Below, piece after piece: positions 1 to 8,466 of a stretch of 64,000 bases of DNA (its first letter is position 1; each line of letters begins with the position of its first letter). Under the pieces are notes generated by a model. The model did not search any database. It was not told the DNA's origin and was given only the letters and a program-made list of their open reading frames with translations. The position numbers and the translations under genes were made by a program. The stretch is from Hyphomicrobiales bacterium (GTDB lineage Bacteria; Pseudomonadota; Alphaproteobacteria; Rhizobiales; Rhizobiaceae): positions 1 through 64,000 of the forward strand of contig UBMU01000009.1 in NCBI GenBank assembly GCA_900466605.1, written 5' to 3'.

Positions 1-65
1 ATGCCCGATTAGAGAAGCGGACCTTCGCGTCGCAGGCAACCTTCTACCCGCGAGCGCCGCACCAA

Positions 66-509
66 CTACCATTTCACTCGGAAGCCGGCGGTTCCACTGA
101 GAGCATAGCTGTCTCCGATGTCCTTGAGCGCGGACTTGGCTGCCAACTCGCCGTAAACGGAGAAACGCTCGTCCTTCCACGTGACGGAGCGGCCGAGCGT
201 CAGGCCTGCCCAGAGACGCTCGTTCTGGCTGCTGAAGCCACCGCCCGATACGTCGACCGCCGTGCCATTCAGAAACTCGTTGTAGAGGTTGGCAACGCCA
301 TATACCCGCCCGCGGACTGTATCGCCGCCAGAAGACTGCCAGGTCTCGTCTCGGTCAAGCGCCACACCCAGCCGACCGAGGAGACTGTCACCGTCCTTCA
401 GCGACACCCGTGCGCCGAACCGATCTTTGAAGCTGTCGAAGTTGACCGAGGAATAGACGAGCAGGGATATTTTGCTAACCTTTACAAAGCTGATGCCAGG
501 AATGCGATT
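66..509 (-). pseudogene. Autotransporter beta-barrel remnant
   Basis: The frame is open from the stop at 510-512 to the stop at 66-68 and ends in GFRVKW, an aromatic C-terminus typical of outer-membrane barrels. Alternating polar and hydrophobic stretches (for example RLWAGLTLGRSVTW) and the segment DSFKDRFGARVSLKDGDS around 400-440 resemble the last strands of type V autotransporter translocators. A GTG at 407 could start a 113-residue protein, but the barrel-like sequence continues upstream of it without a signal peptide or passenger. I read it as the 3' end of a larger gene whose 5' part was lost at about 470-509, directly behind the methyltransferase stop. It is probably non-functional. 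Confidence 0.6.
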
Positions 510-1247
510 TTAGTTCCTATATTGGAAGACTCGACCGAAGCGATTGGGCATCAGGAATATTTGTTCGGCTTCGGAAAAGCCGGCTTCATGGCCCATAGCC
601 ATCCAGGTGTCGGCCGTTTCCGGAAAGTCGGCCAACCTCATGTGCGCTTCCATCGTTGCGAATTCCTCGTCGGTCAATGCGGCCCACACGCCTCGGTATG
701 CCGAGAACCGGTCAAAATGCTCGTCTCGATTCTCCTCGTCGAGAAGGGTGGGCTCCCAGATCAGGAACAGGCCGTCACGGGTTAATTGATCGCGCACATT
801 TTTCATCAGTCGGACCTTTCCTTCCGGCTGCAGGTGATGCAGTGACATTCCAATCCATACCAAGTCCACGGCATCGGACCAATCGGCCATTGCTTCGACG
901 AAATCGCAGCACCGCAGGTCGATAGGGCACGGCAAATCCTTCAGCGATTCCCGTGCGAGATCCAAGGACTGCGGAGAAAGGTCGATCCCGTAGTAGTAGT
1001 CGATGGCGCTTCCGTTCAGCGCAGCCGCCGAGGCGCTTGCATCGCCACAGGCAATATCGAGAAACCTGAACGGCTTCGGCATCTCTTCCGAGAGCAAGTT
1101 ACGAAGCAAGCCATACACCTCACGATGAAACATGAGGTTTTCGCCGACGATCTTCCGATAAATTGTCAGGTGCTTGTTGAACATGGCCTGTGCATCGTCG
1201 GCGGTGGTCGACGCAGTGCTTTCAGCCCGTTTTGGCTCGGTCTCCAT
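510..1247 (-). CDS. Class I SAM-dependent methyltransferase
   Basis: Predicted cytosolic methyltransferase of 245 residues. The Rossmann motif I is FRFLDIACGDASASAAAL (about residues 60-80). It is followed by the acidic loop YYGIDLSPQSLDLA (motif II) and by LVWIGMSLHHLQPEGK (post-motif), the usual order in class I enzymes. The ATG at 1247 is preceded by GGGAGG, whereas the longer upstream frame has no such signal and runs inside the next gene. It overlaps the end of the ketopantoate-reductase-like gene by 26 bases, so the two are probably co-transcribed and translationally coupled. The methyl acceptor cannot be told from the sequence; a small-molecule acceptor is the default guess. Confidence 0.85.
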   Translation of the reverse strand: METEPKRAESTASTTADDAQAMFNKHLTIYRKIVGENLMFHREVYGLLRNLLSEEMPKPFRFLDIACGDASASAAALNGSAIDYYYGIDLSPQSLDLARESLKDLPCPIDLRCCDFVEAMADWSDAVDLVWIGMSLHHLQPEGKVRLMKNVRDQLTRDGLFLIWEPTLLDEENRDEHFDRFSAYRGVWAALTDEEFATMEAHMRLADFPETADTWMAMGHEAGFSEAEQIFLMPNRFGRVFQYRN

Positions 1248-2196
1248 TGGTTTCCCTCCCAGAAAAGCCGTCAGCTGTGGAGCTAGGTGTGCCCTTTGCG
1301 TATAGATGCAGCGCCCTATAAACCGCCGTATGTGACGGCGTCGGTACACCAAGCTCGCTCCCGAGCGCGTGCATGCGTCCCGAAAGCCATGCAAGTTCCA
1401 GCGGCTTTCCCTGCAAAAGATCGTTGGCCATCGATGAGCGCGTATCGGGCGGCAGGTTTTGCCACACTGACGCGGCGTGCGCTTCATATCCGTCCTGCAT
1501 CGGGTGTCCCGCTGCTTTCGCCACCGCGATGCCCTCATCCCGCAACTGGCCAAGGAACATGCTGGATTCAGCATCGGTCAGTATCGATCCAATTCCGGAC
1601 CGGACTAAACTGGTCGCACCCGAGAATGCGCAGAGCGTCACGAACTTGGTCCAGAGTGCCTGATCGATATCTTCGACAGTCTGCAGTCCGATGTTTCCAG
1701 CCTGGATGCACGCCGTGAGCAGCGCACCCATCGCCGGGTCATTATGGCCGCCGACATAGAACTGTGTCACACCACCCACATGCACGATTAAGCCAGGCTG
1801 TTTGATGTATCCCGAAATATAGGCAGCACCGCCAACAACTTGCGAAGGTGGCACCAGACGACTGAGGGTCTCGACGCTGTCGATGCCATTCTGCAGCGTC
1901 ACGACTCTCGTCTCCGGCCCGACCATCGGCACAATTGCTGGAGCCGCCGTCTCGCTGTCATAGAGCTTGACGGCGAAGAAGACGATGTCGACATGGCCGA
2001 CCTCGCCAGCCCTCGCAGTCGCCCTTACATGCGGCAGGCCGACATTGCCGAGCGGGCTTTCAAGCTGAAGTCCATGGCTTCGCATTGCTTCGAGGTGGGC
2101 ACCGCGTGCAATGAAGGTGACATCGTGACCAGCCAGAGAGAGCCGCGCACCAAGATAGCCGCCGATAGCACCCGACCCCATGATCGCGATCCGCAT
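1222..2196 (-). CDS. Ketopantoate reductase family oxidoreductase (PanE/ApbA-like)
   Basis: The 324-residue protein begins MRIAIMGSGAIGGYLGARL, the N-terminal NADP-binding GxGxxG of 2-dehydropantoate 2-reductases. VTLQNGID at about residue 100 and a helical C-terminal domain follow. The ATG at 2196 has GGAGGG six bases upstream; a GTG at 2202 is in frame but sits directly on that Shine-Dalgarno. Family members reduce 2-dehydropantoate in CoA synthesis, but many bacteria carry paralogues with other 2-oxoacid substrates. This one lies next to a methyltransferase and away from panB/panC, so a paralogue is likely. No gene symbol is assigned for that reason. Confidence 0.85.
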   Translation of the reverse strand: MRIAIMGSGAIGGYLGARLSLAGHDVTFIARGAHLEAMRSHGLQLESPLGNVGLPHVRATARAGEVGHVDIVFFAVKLYDSETAAPAIVPMVGPETRVVTLQNGIDSVETLSRLVPPSQVVGGAAYISGYIKQPGLIVHVGGVTQFYVGGHNDPAMGALLTACIQAGNIGLQTVEDIDQALWTKFVTLCAFSGATSLVRSGIGSILTDAESSMFLGQLRDEGIAVAKAAGHPMQDGYEAHAASVWQNLPPDTRSSMANDLLQGKPLELAWLSGRMHALGSELGVPTPSHTAVYRALHLYAKGTPSSTADGFSGRETNGDRAKTG

Positions 2197-2403
2197 GGCC
2201 ACCCTCCGACGACAAAACCCGTGGCTGTGAAATCAATATAGCAATTCTACCGCCCTAGACCACTATCAAATGGTCCTCCGGCCGGTGTCGAAAGAACCGT
2301 AATCTATCGCCTCCCGGCGGCCCGAAGCGACATGACAAGCGGATCTTTGTCCCGGCGCTCTGCCTGCGGCTTCGCACCCACCGTCATTTCAGGGCCTCAA
2401 ATT

Positions 2404-3198
2404 CTACGATCCTTCATCGGGGATGTTGAGGATATCGCCACACGCCTTGCAATGGACGGCATCTGCATCGTGCCGTTGCAGCCCGCAGCGGTGGCAGGCA
2501 TAGGTCACCTTATGGGGCCTGACGATCGCCTGGGCCAGTCGGACAAACAGGGAAATGCCAACGATCATGGTGACCACCGACGTGAGCTTTCCGACATTGC
2601 CGGGCAACGTGATGTCGCCGAAGCCGGTGGTCGTCACCGTGGCGACAGTGAAGTAGAGCGCGTCTACGAAACCCTCTCCACCGGGCTTGTCATAGAAAAA
2701 TGATGTGTAGACAAAGCCCGTCATCAGGAAGAGGAAAACCACAAAGTTGATCACTGCCTGCACGACGTCAAGCAGATGGACATATCCTCCTCGATGGAGC
2801 AGTTCCTTGATAAGTGGACTACGCCCGATCGCCCACAGCCGGAGAACTCTGAGAAAAGCAAAGTTGAAGAGCACCTCCGGGAAGGCGAGCGTTGCAAGAA
2901 CAACCAGGTCAATCCACGTCATAGGACGGAGGGCCCATTGACGGATGGACGGCGCTGCAACCGCTCGTGCGATCATTTCGATCGCGATCCAAGCAGCGAT
3001 AAGGTAGTCGATTATCAGGTAAGATGGACCCGAGCGAAGATACGGACCTAAAATGAAGAAGGCGAGGATCGCGATATCGATTGCCGCGAATGCGAGCTGC
3101 AAGAGAAAGGCCTGACGGCCATCGGCCTTCTCGATCCGACGCAGGCTTTGCCTCAGATTTTTGCGGCGCGAACCGTCACCGACGTCGAAGATATCCAT
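2404..3198 (-). CDS. Voltage-gated-type potassium/ion channel with C-terminal zinc ribbon
   Basis: Integral inner-membrane protein of 264 residues with about five or six hydrophobic segments. The pore helix and selectivity filter VATVTTTGFGDITLPG lie near residue 190, where TTGFGD is the K+ channel signature (GFG variant). An arginine-containing segment (FAFLRVLRLWAIGRSPL) resembles a short S4. The C-terminus carries CHRCGL and HCKACGDIL, two CxxC pairs that could bind zinc. It stands alone on the minus strand, with rpmE upstream in the same direction. Ion selectivity for potassium is inferred from the filter. The start at 3198 has only a weak ribosome binding site. Confidence 0.85.
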   Translation of the reverse strand: MDIFDVGDGSRRKNLRQSLRRIEKADGRQAFLLQLAFAAIDIAILAFFILGPYLRSGPSYLIIDYLIAAWIAIEMIARAVAAPSIRQWALRPMTWIDLVVLATLAFPEVLFNFAFLRVLRLWAIGRSPLIKELLHRGGYVHLLDVVQAVINFVVFLFLMTGFVYTSFFYDKPGGEGFVDALYFTVATVTTTGFGDITLPGNVGKLTSVVTMIVGISLFVRLAQAIVRPHKVTYACHRCGLQRHDADAVHCKACGDILNIPDEGS

Positions 3199-3529
3199 AA
3201 CCGGAATCTACGCCGGAGCGAGCGACCATCAAGTCCAATCTTCGACAGTTGGGAAAATAGTGTAAGCACTATAGAAAGCGATGCCTTCTGCGATAGACCT
3301 GCATCGATGCTCTGCTCATGGCACGAGAATCACGATGAGCGTCAAGGGGCGTGACGCTCCTTGAGCGATCGACCCACATGGACCCGCGCATTTTGACTGC
3401 CGATGACCGGCATATGGTGCAAAGCTGCCTTGACGAAGGCGGAAATCTGTTTGGCAGCATTTGCCGCATACTTCCACAAAAAAGCCCCGTCGAAGCGGGG
3501 CTTTTTCAAATTTTGCCAAGTGGCAGCGA
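3199..3529. other. Intergenic region without recognisable gene
   Basis: The stretch between the channel gene and rpmE has overlapping short frames on both strands, none with family resemblance or a good ribosome binding site. It holds an imperfect hairpin near 3333-3358 (GAGCGTCA paired with TGACGCTC) and the rpmE terminator at its right end. The channel promoter should lie in it, but I see no clear consensus. Confidence 0.5.
3478..3506 (-). terminator. Rho-independent terminator of rpmE
   Basis: The arms AAAAAAGCCCC and GGGGCTTTTT enclose a short loop. On the minus strand the GC stem is followed by six T residues, 24 bases past the rpmE stop codon. The T/A tails on both sides would let it act in both directions. 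Confidence 0.85.
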
Positions 3530-3751
3530 CTAGAGGCCGAGGCCGCCGAAACGCTTGTTGAACTTGGAAACGCGGCCGCCACGGTCCATGAGCTGCTGGT
3601 TGCCACCAGTCCACGCCGGATGCGACTTGGAGTCGATTTCGAGGTTCATGACTGCGCCTTCAGAACCCCAGGTCGAACGGGTTTCGTATTCGGTGCCGTC
3701 GGTCATGACTACCTTGATCGTGTGATAGTCGGGATGGATATCTGCCTTCAT
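3530..3751 (-). CDS. rpmE: 50S ribosomal protein L31
   Basis: The 73-residue protein starts [19 protein letters not shown] and ends [16 protein letters not shown], matching the conserved ends of bacterial L31 (large ribosomal subunit, at the subunit interface). The four zinc-binding cysteines of the E. coli-type protein are absent: the positions carry M, D, S and S (for example SKSHPAW instead of SKCHPFF). It is therefore a Cys-minus, zinc-independent form that keeps the longer type-A layout. ATG at 3751 is preceded by GGAAG. It is divergent from the ABC exporter gene and ends in a strong terminator, so it is probably monocistronic. Confidence 0.95.
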   Translation of the reverse strand: MKADIHPDYHTIKVVMTDGTEYETRSTWGSEGAVMNLEIDSKSHPAWTGGNQQLMDRGGRVSKFNKRFGGLGL

Positions 3752-3943
3752 AACAATCTTCCTGCCATGCAACGTCCAATTTGACGCATCATCATTGCGA
3801 CAAGAGGACCGATTGAATAAATGAAGCCGCAGACGCAAAGGCTACGGCTTCCCATTAGGATGGGCTGCCTATACATCAAGGCCGACAGGATAACAAGAGC
3901 CATCAGCCGTGGATGCACGGCGTAGAAGGCGATCGGAGACGAA

Positions 3944-5746
3944 TTGGCATACGCAGGGCAACTCGAAGAAAAGAAGTCTCGGTCGCTGAAGCCGCTCGGC
4001 CGGTTGACACCCTATGTAATGCGCTATCGCGGCATGGTAGCCGGTGCCCTTGCCTCGCTGGCGCTTGCCGCCGTCACCTCGCTCACCCTGCCACTTGCGG
4101 TCCGCCGCATGATCGACCATGGCTTTACGCAGGCCGACGGCAGTTTCATCAACAGCTATTTTCTCATGCTGATGATCATGGCGATCGTGCTGGCCGTCGC
4201 GAGCGCCCTTCGCTACTACTTTGTCATCACGCTTGGCGAGCGCGTTGTCTCAGATCTTCGCCGCGATGTCTTCAGTCACGTCACACGACTGTCGCCCTCC
4301 TTCTTCGACGTCAATCAGTCGGGCGAGATCGTCTCCCGTCTGACAGCTGATACGACGCAGATCAAGTCGGCTGTCGGCGCGACCGCTTCCGTCGCCTTGC
4401 GCAACCTCATTCTCTGCCTCGGCGCGATGGGCATGATGATCGTCACGTCGCCAAAACTGTCCAGTCTGGTGATCGGCGCGATTCCGCTGATCGTTTTTCC
4501 TCTTGTCGGCTTCGGCCGCTCCGTGCGCAAGCGCTCGCGCTCCGCCCAGGATACCTTGGCGAACGCTTCCGCCTTCGCCAACGAGACGATTGCTGCCAGC
4601 CGCACCGTCCAGGCTTTTGGCGGCGAAGACGCCGCTGCGTCACGCTATGGCACCGCCGTCGAGACCGCCTATGATGCTGCCCGCGCGGCAATCCGCTCGC
4701 GCGCGCTTCTGACCGGCATCGCCATCACCCTTATCTTCGGCAGCGTCGTTTCCGTCCTCTGGGTCGGCGCCCACAACGTCCTGCAGGGCACGCTCTCGCC
4801 GGGCACACTCGGCCAATTCCTGCTCTACTCGGTCATAGCCGCCGGCTCGCTCGGCGCGCTCTCGGAAGTCTGGGGCGAACTTTCGCAGGCCGCCGGTGCC
4901 GCCGACCGGCTGACGGAACTGCTCGACGAAGTCTCCCCGATCGCAGCGCCCCCCGCGCCGGTGGCCCTGCCCGCTCCGGCGCAAGGTCGCGTCCAGTTCA
5001 CGGACGTACACTTCGCCTATCCCTCGCGTCCCGAACGATCCGCTCTGCATGGCCTGAGCTTCGACGTAGCCCCCGGTGAGACCGTCGCGATCGTTGGTCC
5101 CTCCGGCGCCGGCAAGAGCACGGTCTTCTCGCTGCTGCTCCGCTTCTATGACCCGCAGCAAGGCTCAGTGAAGATCGACGGCATCGATGCGACCAGCACC
5201 GATCCCGACGAACTGCGCAAGCGCCTCGCAATCGTGCCGCAGGATGTCACCATCTTTGCCGCTTCCATTCACGATAACATTGCCTTCGGGCGTCCCGAGG
5301 CCAGCCGCGAAGAGGTTCACGCCGCTGCTATCGCTGCACAGGCTGATGAGTTCATTGCCCGCTTGGACAAGGGATACGATACACAGGTCGGCGAGCGCGG
5401 CATCACGCTCTCCGGTGGTCAACGCCAGCGTATCGCCATCGCCCGCGCCATCCTGAAAGACGCGCCGGTCTTGCTGCTGGACGAAGCAACCTCGGCACTG
5501 GACGCTGAAAGCGAAACCCTTGTGCAGAAGGCCCTCGATGGGCTCATGACCGGCCGCACGACCCTCGTCATCGCCCATCGCCTCGCGACCGTGCTGAAGG
5601 CCGACCGGATCCTTGTCATGGATCAGGGTCGCGTCGTCGAAGAGGGAACGCATCAGACCCTCATCAGGGACGGCGGCATATACGCCAAGCTCGCCAAGCT
5701 GCAGTTCGAAACCGGCGCCGGAGACTTTCTCGCAGCTACAAAGTGA
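3944..5746 (+). CDS. ABC exporter, fused permease and ATPase (ABCB/MsbA type)
   Basis: A half-transporter of 600 residues: an N-terminal six-helix ABC transmembrane domain (about residues 20-320) and a C-terminal nucleotide-binding domain. Walker A GPSGAGKST is at residue 385, the signature LSGGQRQRIAIARA at about 489, Walker B VLLLDEATSALD at about 511, and the H-loop IAHRLATV follows. Such proteins work as homodimers exporting lipids, drugs or peptides; the substrate here is unknown. The TTG at 3944 is chosen because GGAG lies six bases upstream and the next Met would truncate the N-terminus. It is divergent from rpmE. Confidence 0.93.
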   Translation: MAYAGQLEEKKSRSLKPLGRLTPYVMRYRGMVAGALASLALAAVTSLTLPLAVRRMIDHGFTQADGSFINSYFLMLMIMAIVLAVASALRYYFVITLGERVVSDLRRDVFSHVTRLSPSFFDVNQSGEIVSRLTADTTQIKSAVGATASVALRNLILCLGAMGMMIVTSPKLSSLVIGAIPLIVFPLVGFGRSVRKRSRSAQDTLANASAFANETIAASRTVQAFGGEDAAASRYGTAVETAYDAARAAIRSRALLTGIAITLIFGSVVSVLWVGAHNVLQGTLSPGTLGQFLLYSVIAAGSLGALSEVWGELSQAAGAADRLTELLDEVSPIAAPPAPVALPAPAQGRVQFTDVHFAYPSRPERSALHGLSFDVAPGETVAIVGPSGAGKSTVFSLLLRFYDPQQGSVKIDGIDATSTDPDELRKRLAIVPQDVTIFAASIHDNIAFGRPEASREEVHAAAIAAQADEFIARLDKGYDTQVGERGITLSGGQRQRIAIARAILKDAPVLLLDEATSALDAESETLVQKALDGLMTGRTTLVIAHRLATVLKADRILVMDQGRVVEEGTHQTLIRDGGIYAKLAKLQFETGAGDFLAATK

Positions 5747-5799
5747 TCCTCCGACTACACGCTCATCCCCAGCTATAAGCCTCCGGCAGTTGTACGGAC

Positions 5800-5846
5800 G
5801 TGTAATCTTTGCGTGTATGTTGACATGATACACGCAAAGATTACAC
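5800..5846. repeat. Perfect 18-bp inverted repeat
   Basis: GTGTAATCTTTGCGTGTA at 5800-5817 is followed, after 11 bases, by its exact complement at 5829-5846. It lies 53 bases after the ABC exporter stop and 49 bases before the next start. There is no T tract after either arm, so a simple terminator is not the best reading; a paired operator or a structured RNA is possible. Confidence 0.8.
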
Positions 5847-5895
5847 TCGGCTTCATAGACGGATTGGACGTTGCCGCGCTGCAAGGGAGGCTTTC

Positions 5896-6339
5896 GTGAA
5901 CTCGATAAACTTTGCCGATACGTTGATCGTACTTGTCGCCGCGGCCGTCGTCATATCGATGCTGCTGTGCTATCGCTCGCTCCGCGAGGCCCGGGATTGG
6001 TCGCTCACCGATGCGTTGTCCGAAGAAGTCGCGTTGACGAAGACTGACGCGGCCGGAAACCCTATCGACGCCGCAGGCATTCCTCTCGCAGCAGGGCAGC
6101 TCCCGCTGACCATCACGATGATGAAGGCGAGTTCGAGCCGTTTCATTGCCCTTGTCGGAACCGTTGCGATACTGATGCTCTATGTCGGCTTTGGCCTTGC
6201 CTGCCTCTATCGCTTTGCCAATTTCAACGAGATCCCAGATATGACGAAGGCTGCCAACTTCTTCTATTCCGGCCTCGTGCTGTTCGCCCCTTATCTGATC
6301 AACAAGTTCTCGTCGGTGTTCTCGATCTTCAAGCCGTAG
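5896..6339 (+). CDS. Small membrane protein of unknown function
   Basis: 147 residues. A hydrophobic segment at about 7-25 (TLIVLVAAAVVISMLLCY) is followed by a soluble stretch containing DAAGNPIDAAGIPLAAGQ. Two further membrane segments lie at about 85-108 and 123-140. The N-terminal part and the TDALSEEV region suggest a cytoplasmic or periplasmic loop of about 55 residues. The GTG at 5896 has GGGAGG at 5885-5890. I recognise no domain. It lies downstream of the ABC exporter but is separated from it by the 18-bp inverted repeat, so co-transcription is uncertain. Confidence 0.75.
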   Translation: MNSINFADTLIVLVAAAVVISMLLCYRSLREARDWSLTDALSEEVALTKTDAAGNPIDAAGIPLAAGQLPLTITMMKASSSRFIALVGTVAILMLYVGFGLACLYRFANFNEIPDMTKAANFFYSGLVLFAPYLINKFSSVFSIFKP

Positions 6340-6488
6340 CAGTCGCGTCGCGTCGGCGCGCTTCCTCAGCGAACTCCGCTATTCGTGCCGGTTGCAAAGC
6401 ACGCAAATATCGCGATGGAATAGTTGCGTTTTTTGTTCTAGGCTGCGGTTGTAGATAGGACAACATCCTGATTCCGGGAGAAAAATCG

Positions 6489-6677
6489 ATGTATAAGTTC
6501 GAAGTTTACAAGGACAAGGCTGGCGAGTTCCGTTTCCGTTTCAAGGCGCCGAACGGCGAATCCATGTTCGGCTCCGAAGGCTATAAGGCCAAGGCATCGG
6601 CGCTGAGCGCCATTGAATCCATCAAGAAGAATTCTCCCGGCGCAGAAGTCGTCGACACGACGAAGGCTGAGGCCTGA
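6489..6677 (+). CDS. YegP family protein (DUF1508)
   Basis: The 62-residue protein consists of one DUF1508 repeat: YKFEVYKDKAGEFRFRFKAPNGE, then GSEGYKAKASALSAIESIKKN. The family has a small alpha/beta fold, often duplicated in tandem; this is the single-copy form. The function is not established. The ATG at 6489 follows GGGAGAAAAATCG. It is monocistronic, with a hairpin terminator ten bases after its stop. Confidence 0.88.
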   Translation: MYKFEVYKDKAGEFRFRFKAPNGESMFGSEGYKAKASALSAIESIKKNSPGAEVVDTTKAEA

Positions 6678-6685
6678 TCAAATCA

Positions 6686-6710
6686 GGCGGCGCCAACAGC
6701 GCCGCCTTTA
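6686..6710 (+). terminator. Hairpin terminator after the YegP gene
   Basis: GGCGGCGC (6686-6693), a five-base loop and GCGCCGCC (6699-6706), then a short TTT. It separates two convergent genes and overlaps the stop codon of the FAD dehydrogenase on the other strand. Confidence 0.7.
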
Positions 6711-8348
6711 CACTGCCCTTCCGGCAACCCTGCCGGAAAAGATGCAGCCGCCGAGGAACGTTCCTTCGAGCGCGTTGTAACCATGCATCCCGCCGCCGCC
6801 AAAGCCGGCAACCTCGCCCGCAGCATAGAGCCCCGGCAGCGGATCACCGCTATGGCCGATCACGCGTGCGGAAAGATCCGTCTCAAGACCGCCGAGCGAC
6901 TTTCGTGTCAGGATGTGCAGCCGCACTGCAATTAACGGCCCGGCCCGCGGGTCAAGCAGCGCGTGCGGCTTTGCCGTGCGCATCAGTCGGTCCCCGAGGT
7001 AGCGCCGAGCGCCACGAATGGCGACGACCTGCGCGTCCTTCGAAAAGGCGTTGCCGATCTCCCTGTCGCGCGCCTCGATCTGCGTCCTGAGGCGGCTTGC
7101 ATCCACGCGCTTTTCGCCCGTCAATCCGTTCATGCCGTCCACGAGCGCTTCCAGCGTATCGCGAACGATGAAGTCCTCTCCCTTGTCCATGAAGGCCTGA
7201 ACCGGCCCCGGTGGCTCCTTGCCCAATCGCTTGAGCAGCATACGGATATCCTTGCCGGTGATGTCGGGATTCTGCTCCGATCCGGAAAGGGCGAACTCCT
7301 TCTTGATAATCGCCTTGGTCAGAATGAACCAGCTGTGGGCATGACCTGTCGCGCAGATTGCCTTCAGCGTCGCCAGCGTATCGAACCCAGGCATAGCAGG
7401 TGCGGCAAAACGGTTACCATCGGCATCGCACCAGAAGGAGGATGGACCCGGCAGGATGCGTATGCCGTGATTGCGCCAGATCGGATCCCAGTTCTTCAGC
7501 CCTTCCGTATAGTGCCACATCCGATCCGAATTGATCTCCCTCCCGCCTGCGCGCTCGGCGATCTCGATCATTCGCCCGTCTACATGGGCAGGCACGCCGG
7601 CGACCATATCGGTCGGCGGCCGCCCAAGGCGATCGACCGGCCATCTCCTGCGCACCGCATCGTGGTTGCCGCCGATGCCGCCTGATGTCACGATCGTCGC
7701 ACCGGCCCGTATCTCGAAGAGCCCCGCAAATGTGCGGTTCGTCTCTTGACCACGAATGCAAGTATCCGGCTGCAGCATCGTGCCGCGGGCACCGCAGACA
7801 ACACCGTCTTGCACGACTAGATCGTCCACCTGATGCCTGAACAGCAGCGTGACAAGCCCCTTCTCCTCGGCCTCGCGCACACGACGAATGAACGGCGCAA
7901 GCACGGCTGGCCCGGTTCCCCATGTCACATGGAAGCGCGGCACGGAGTTGCCGTGGCCATGCGCCAGGCCGCCTCCCCGCTCGGCCCAGCCGACAACCGG
8001 AAACCAGCGCATTCCCTGCTGGTGCAGCCATGAGCGCTTTTCGCCTGCGGCAAATTCGAGATAGGCCTCTGCCCATCGACGCGGCCAGTAGTCTTCCGGT
8101 CGGTCGAACGACGCCGAACCCATCCAGTCCTGCCGTGCCAGGCTGATGCCGTCGCGGATGCCCAGCAGCCGCTGTTCCGGGCTGTCGATGAAGAACAATC
8201 CGCCCAGCGACCAGAATGCCTGCCCACCAAGGCTTTGCTCGCCTTCCTGTTCAACGACGCAGACCTTCCGCCCGCGATCGGCCGCCTCAACCGCCGCCAC
8301 AAGCCCCGCAAGACCTGCGCCGATGACCAGCACATCGCATTCGATCAA
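6708..8348 (-). CDS. FAD-binding dehydrogenase (FRD/KsdD-like)
   Basis: 546 residues. The N-terminal dinucleotide fold is CDVLVIGAGLAGLVAAVEAA followed by an acidic strand end (VVEQ). The C-terminal FAD motif is GLYAAGEVAGFGGGGMHG followed by NALEGTFLGGCIFSG. This layout fits the fumarate reductase/3-ketosteroid dehydrogenase-like flavoprotein superfamily, in a clade annotated only as FAD-binding dehydrogenase. The TTG at 8348 has GGGGGAG six bases upstream, while the frame further upstream lacks such a signal. It stands alone; the substrate is unknown. Confidence 0.88.
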   Translation of the reverse strand: MIECDVLVIGAGLAGLVAAVEAADRGRKVCVVEQEGEQSLGGQAFWSLGGLFFIDSPEQRLLGIRDGISLARQDWMGSASFDRPEDYWPRRWAEAYLEFAAGEKRSWLHQQGMRWFPVVGWAERGGGLAHGHGNSVPRFHVTWGTGPAVLAPFIRRVREAEEKGLVTLLFRHQVDDLVVQDGVVCGARGTMLQPDTCIRGQETNRTFAGLFEIRAGATIVTSGGIGGNHDAVRRRWPVDRLGRPPTDMVAGVPAHVDGRMIEIAERAGGREINSDRMWHYTEGLKNWDPIWRNHGIRILPGPSSFWCDADGNRFAAPAMPGFDTLATLKAICATGHAHSWFILTKAIIKKEFALSGSEQNPDITGKDIRMLLKRLGKEPPGPVQAFMDKGEDFIVRDTLEALVDGMNGLTGEKRVDASRLRTQIEARDREIGNAFSKDAQVVAIRGARRYLGDRLMRTAKPHALLDPRAGPLIAVRLHILTRKSLGGLETDLSARVIGHSGDPLPGLYAAGEVAGFGGGGMHGYNALEGTFLGGCIFSGRVAGRAV

Positions 8349-8466
8349 AGCATTCTCCCCCAAATCCCCAACAGCTATGCGCGGCCCTCCCAGCAACACG
8401 CCTCGGAGACCACGTTAGCCGAGGCGGTAGAGGGGTCGACACGCGACCGCCGGAACACGTCGAAGC

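Noticed and set aside
3269..3469. Short minus-strand frames downstream of the rpmE terminator
   Set aside because: They run into the terminator region, have no start signal and no conserved composition.
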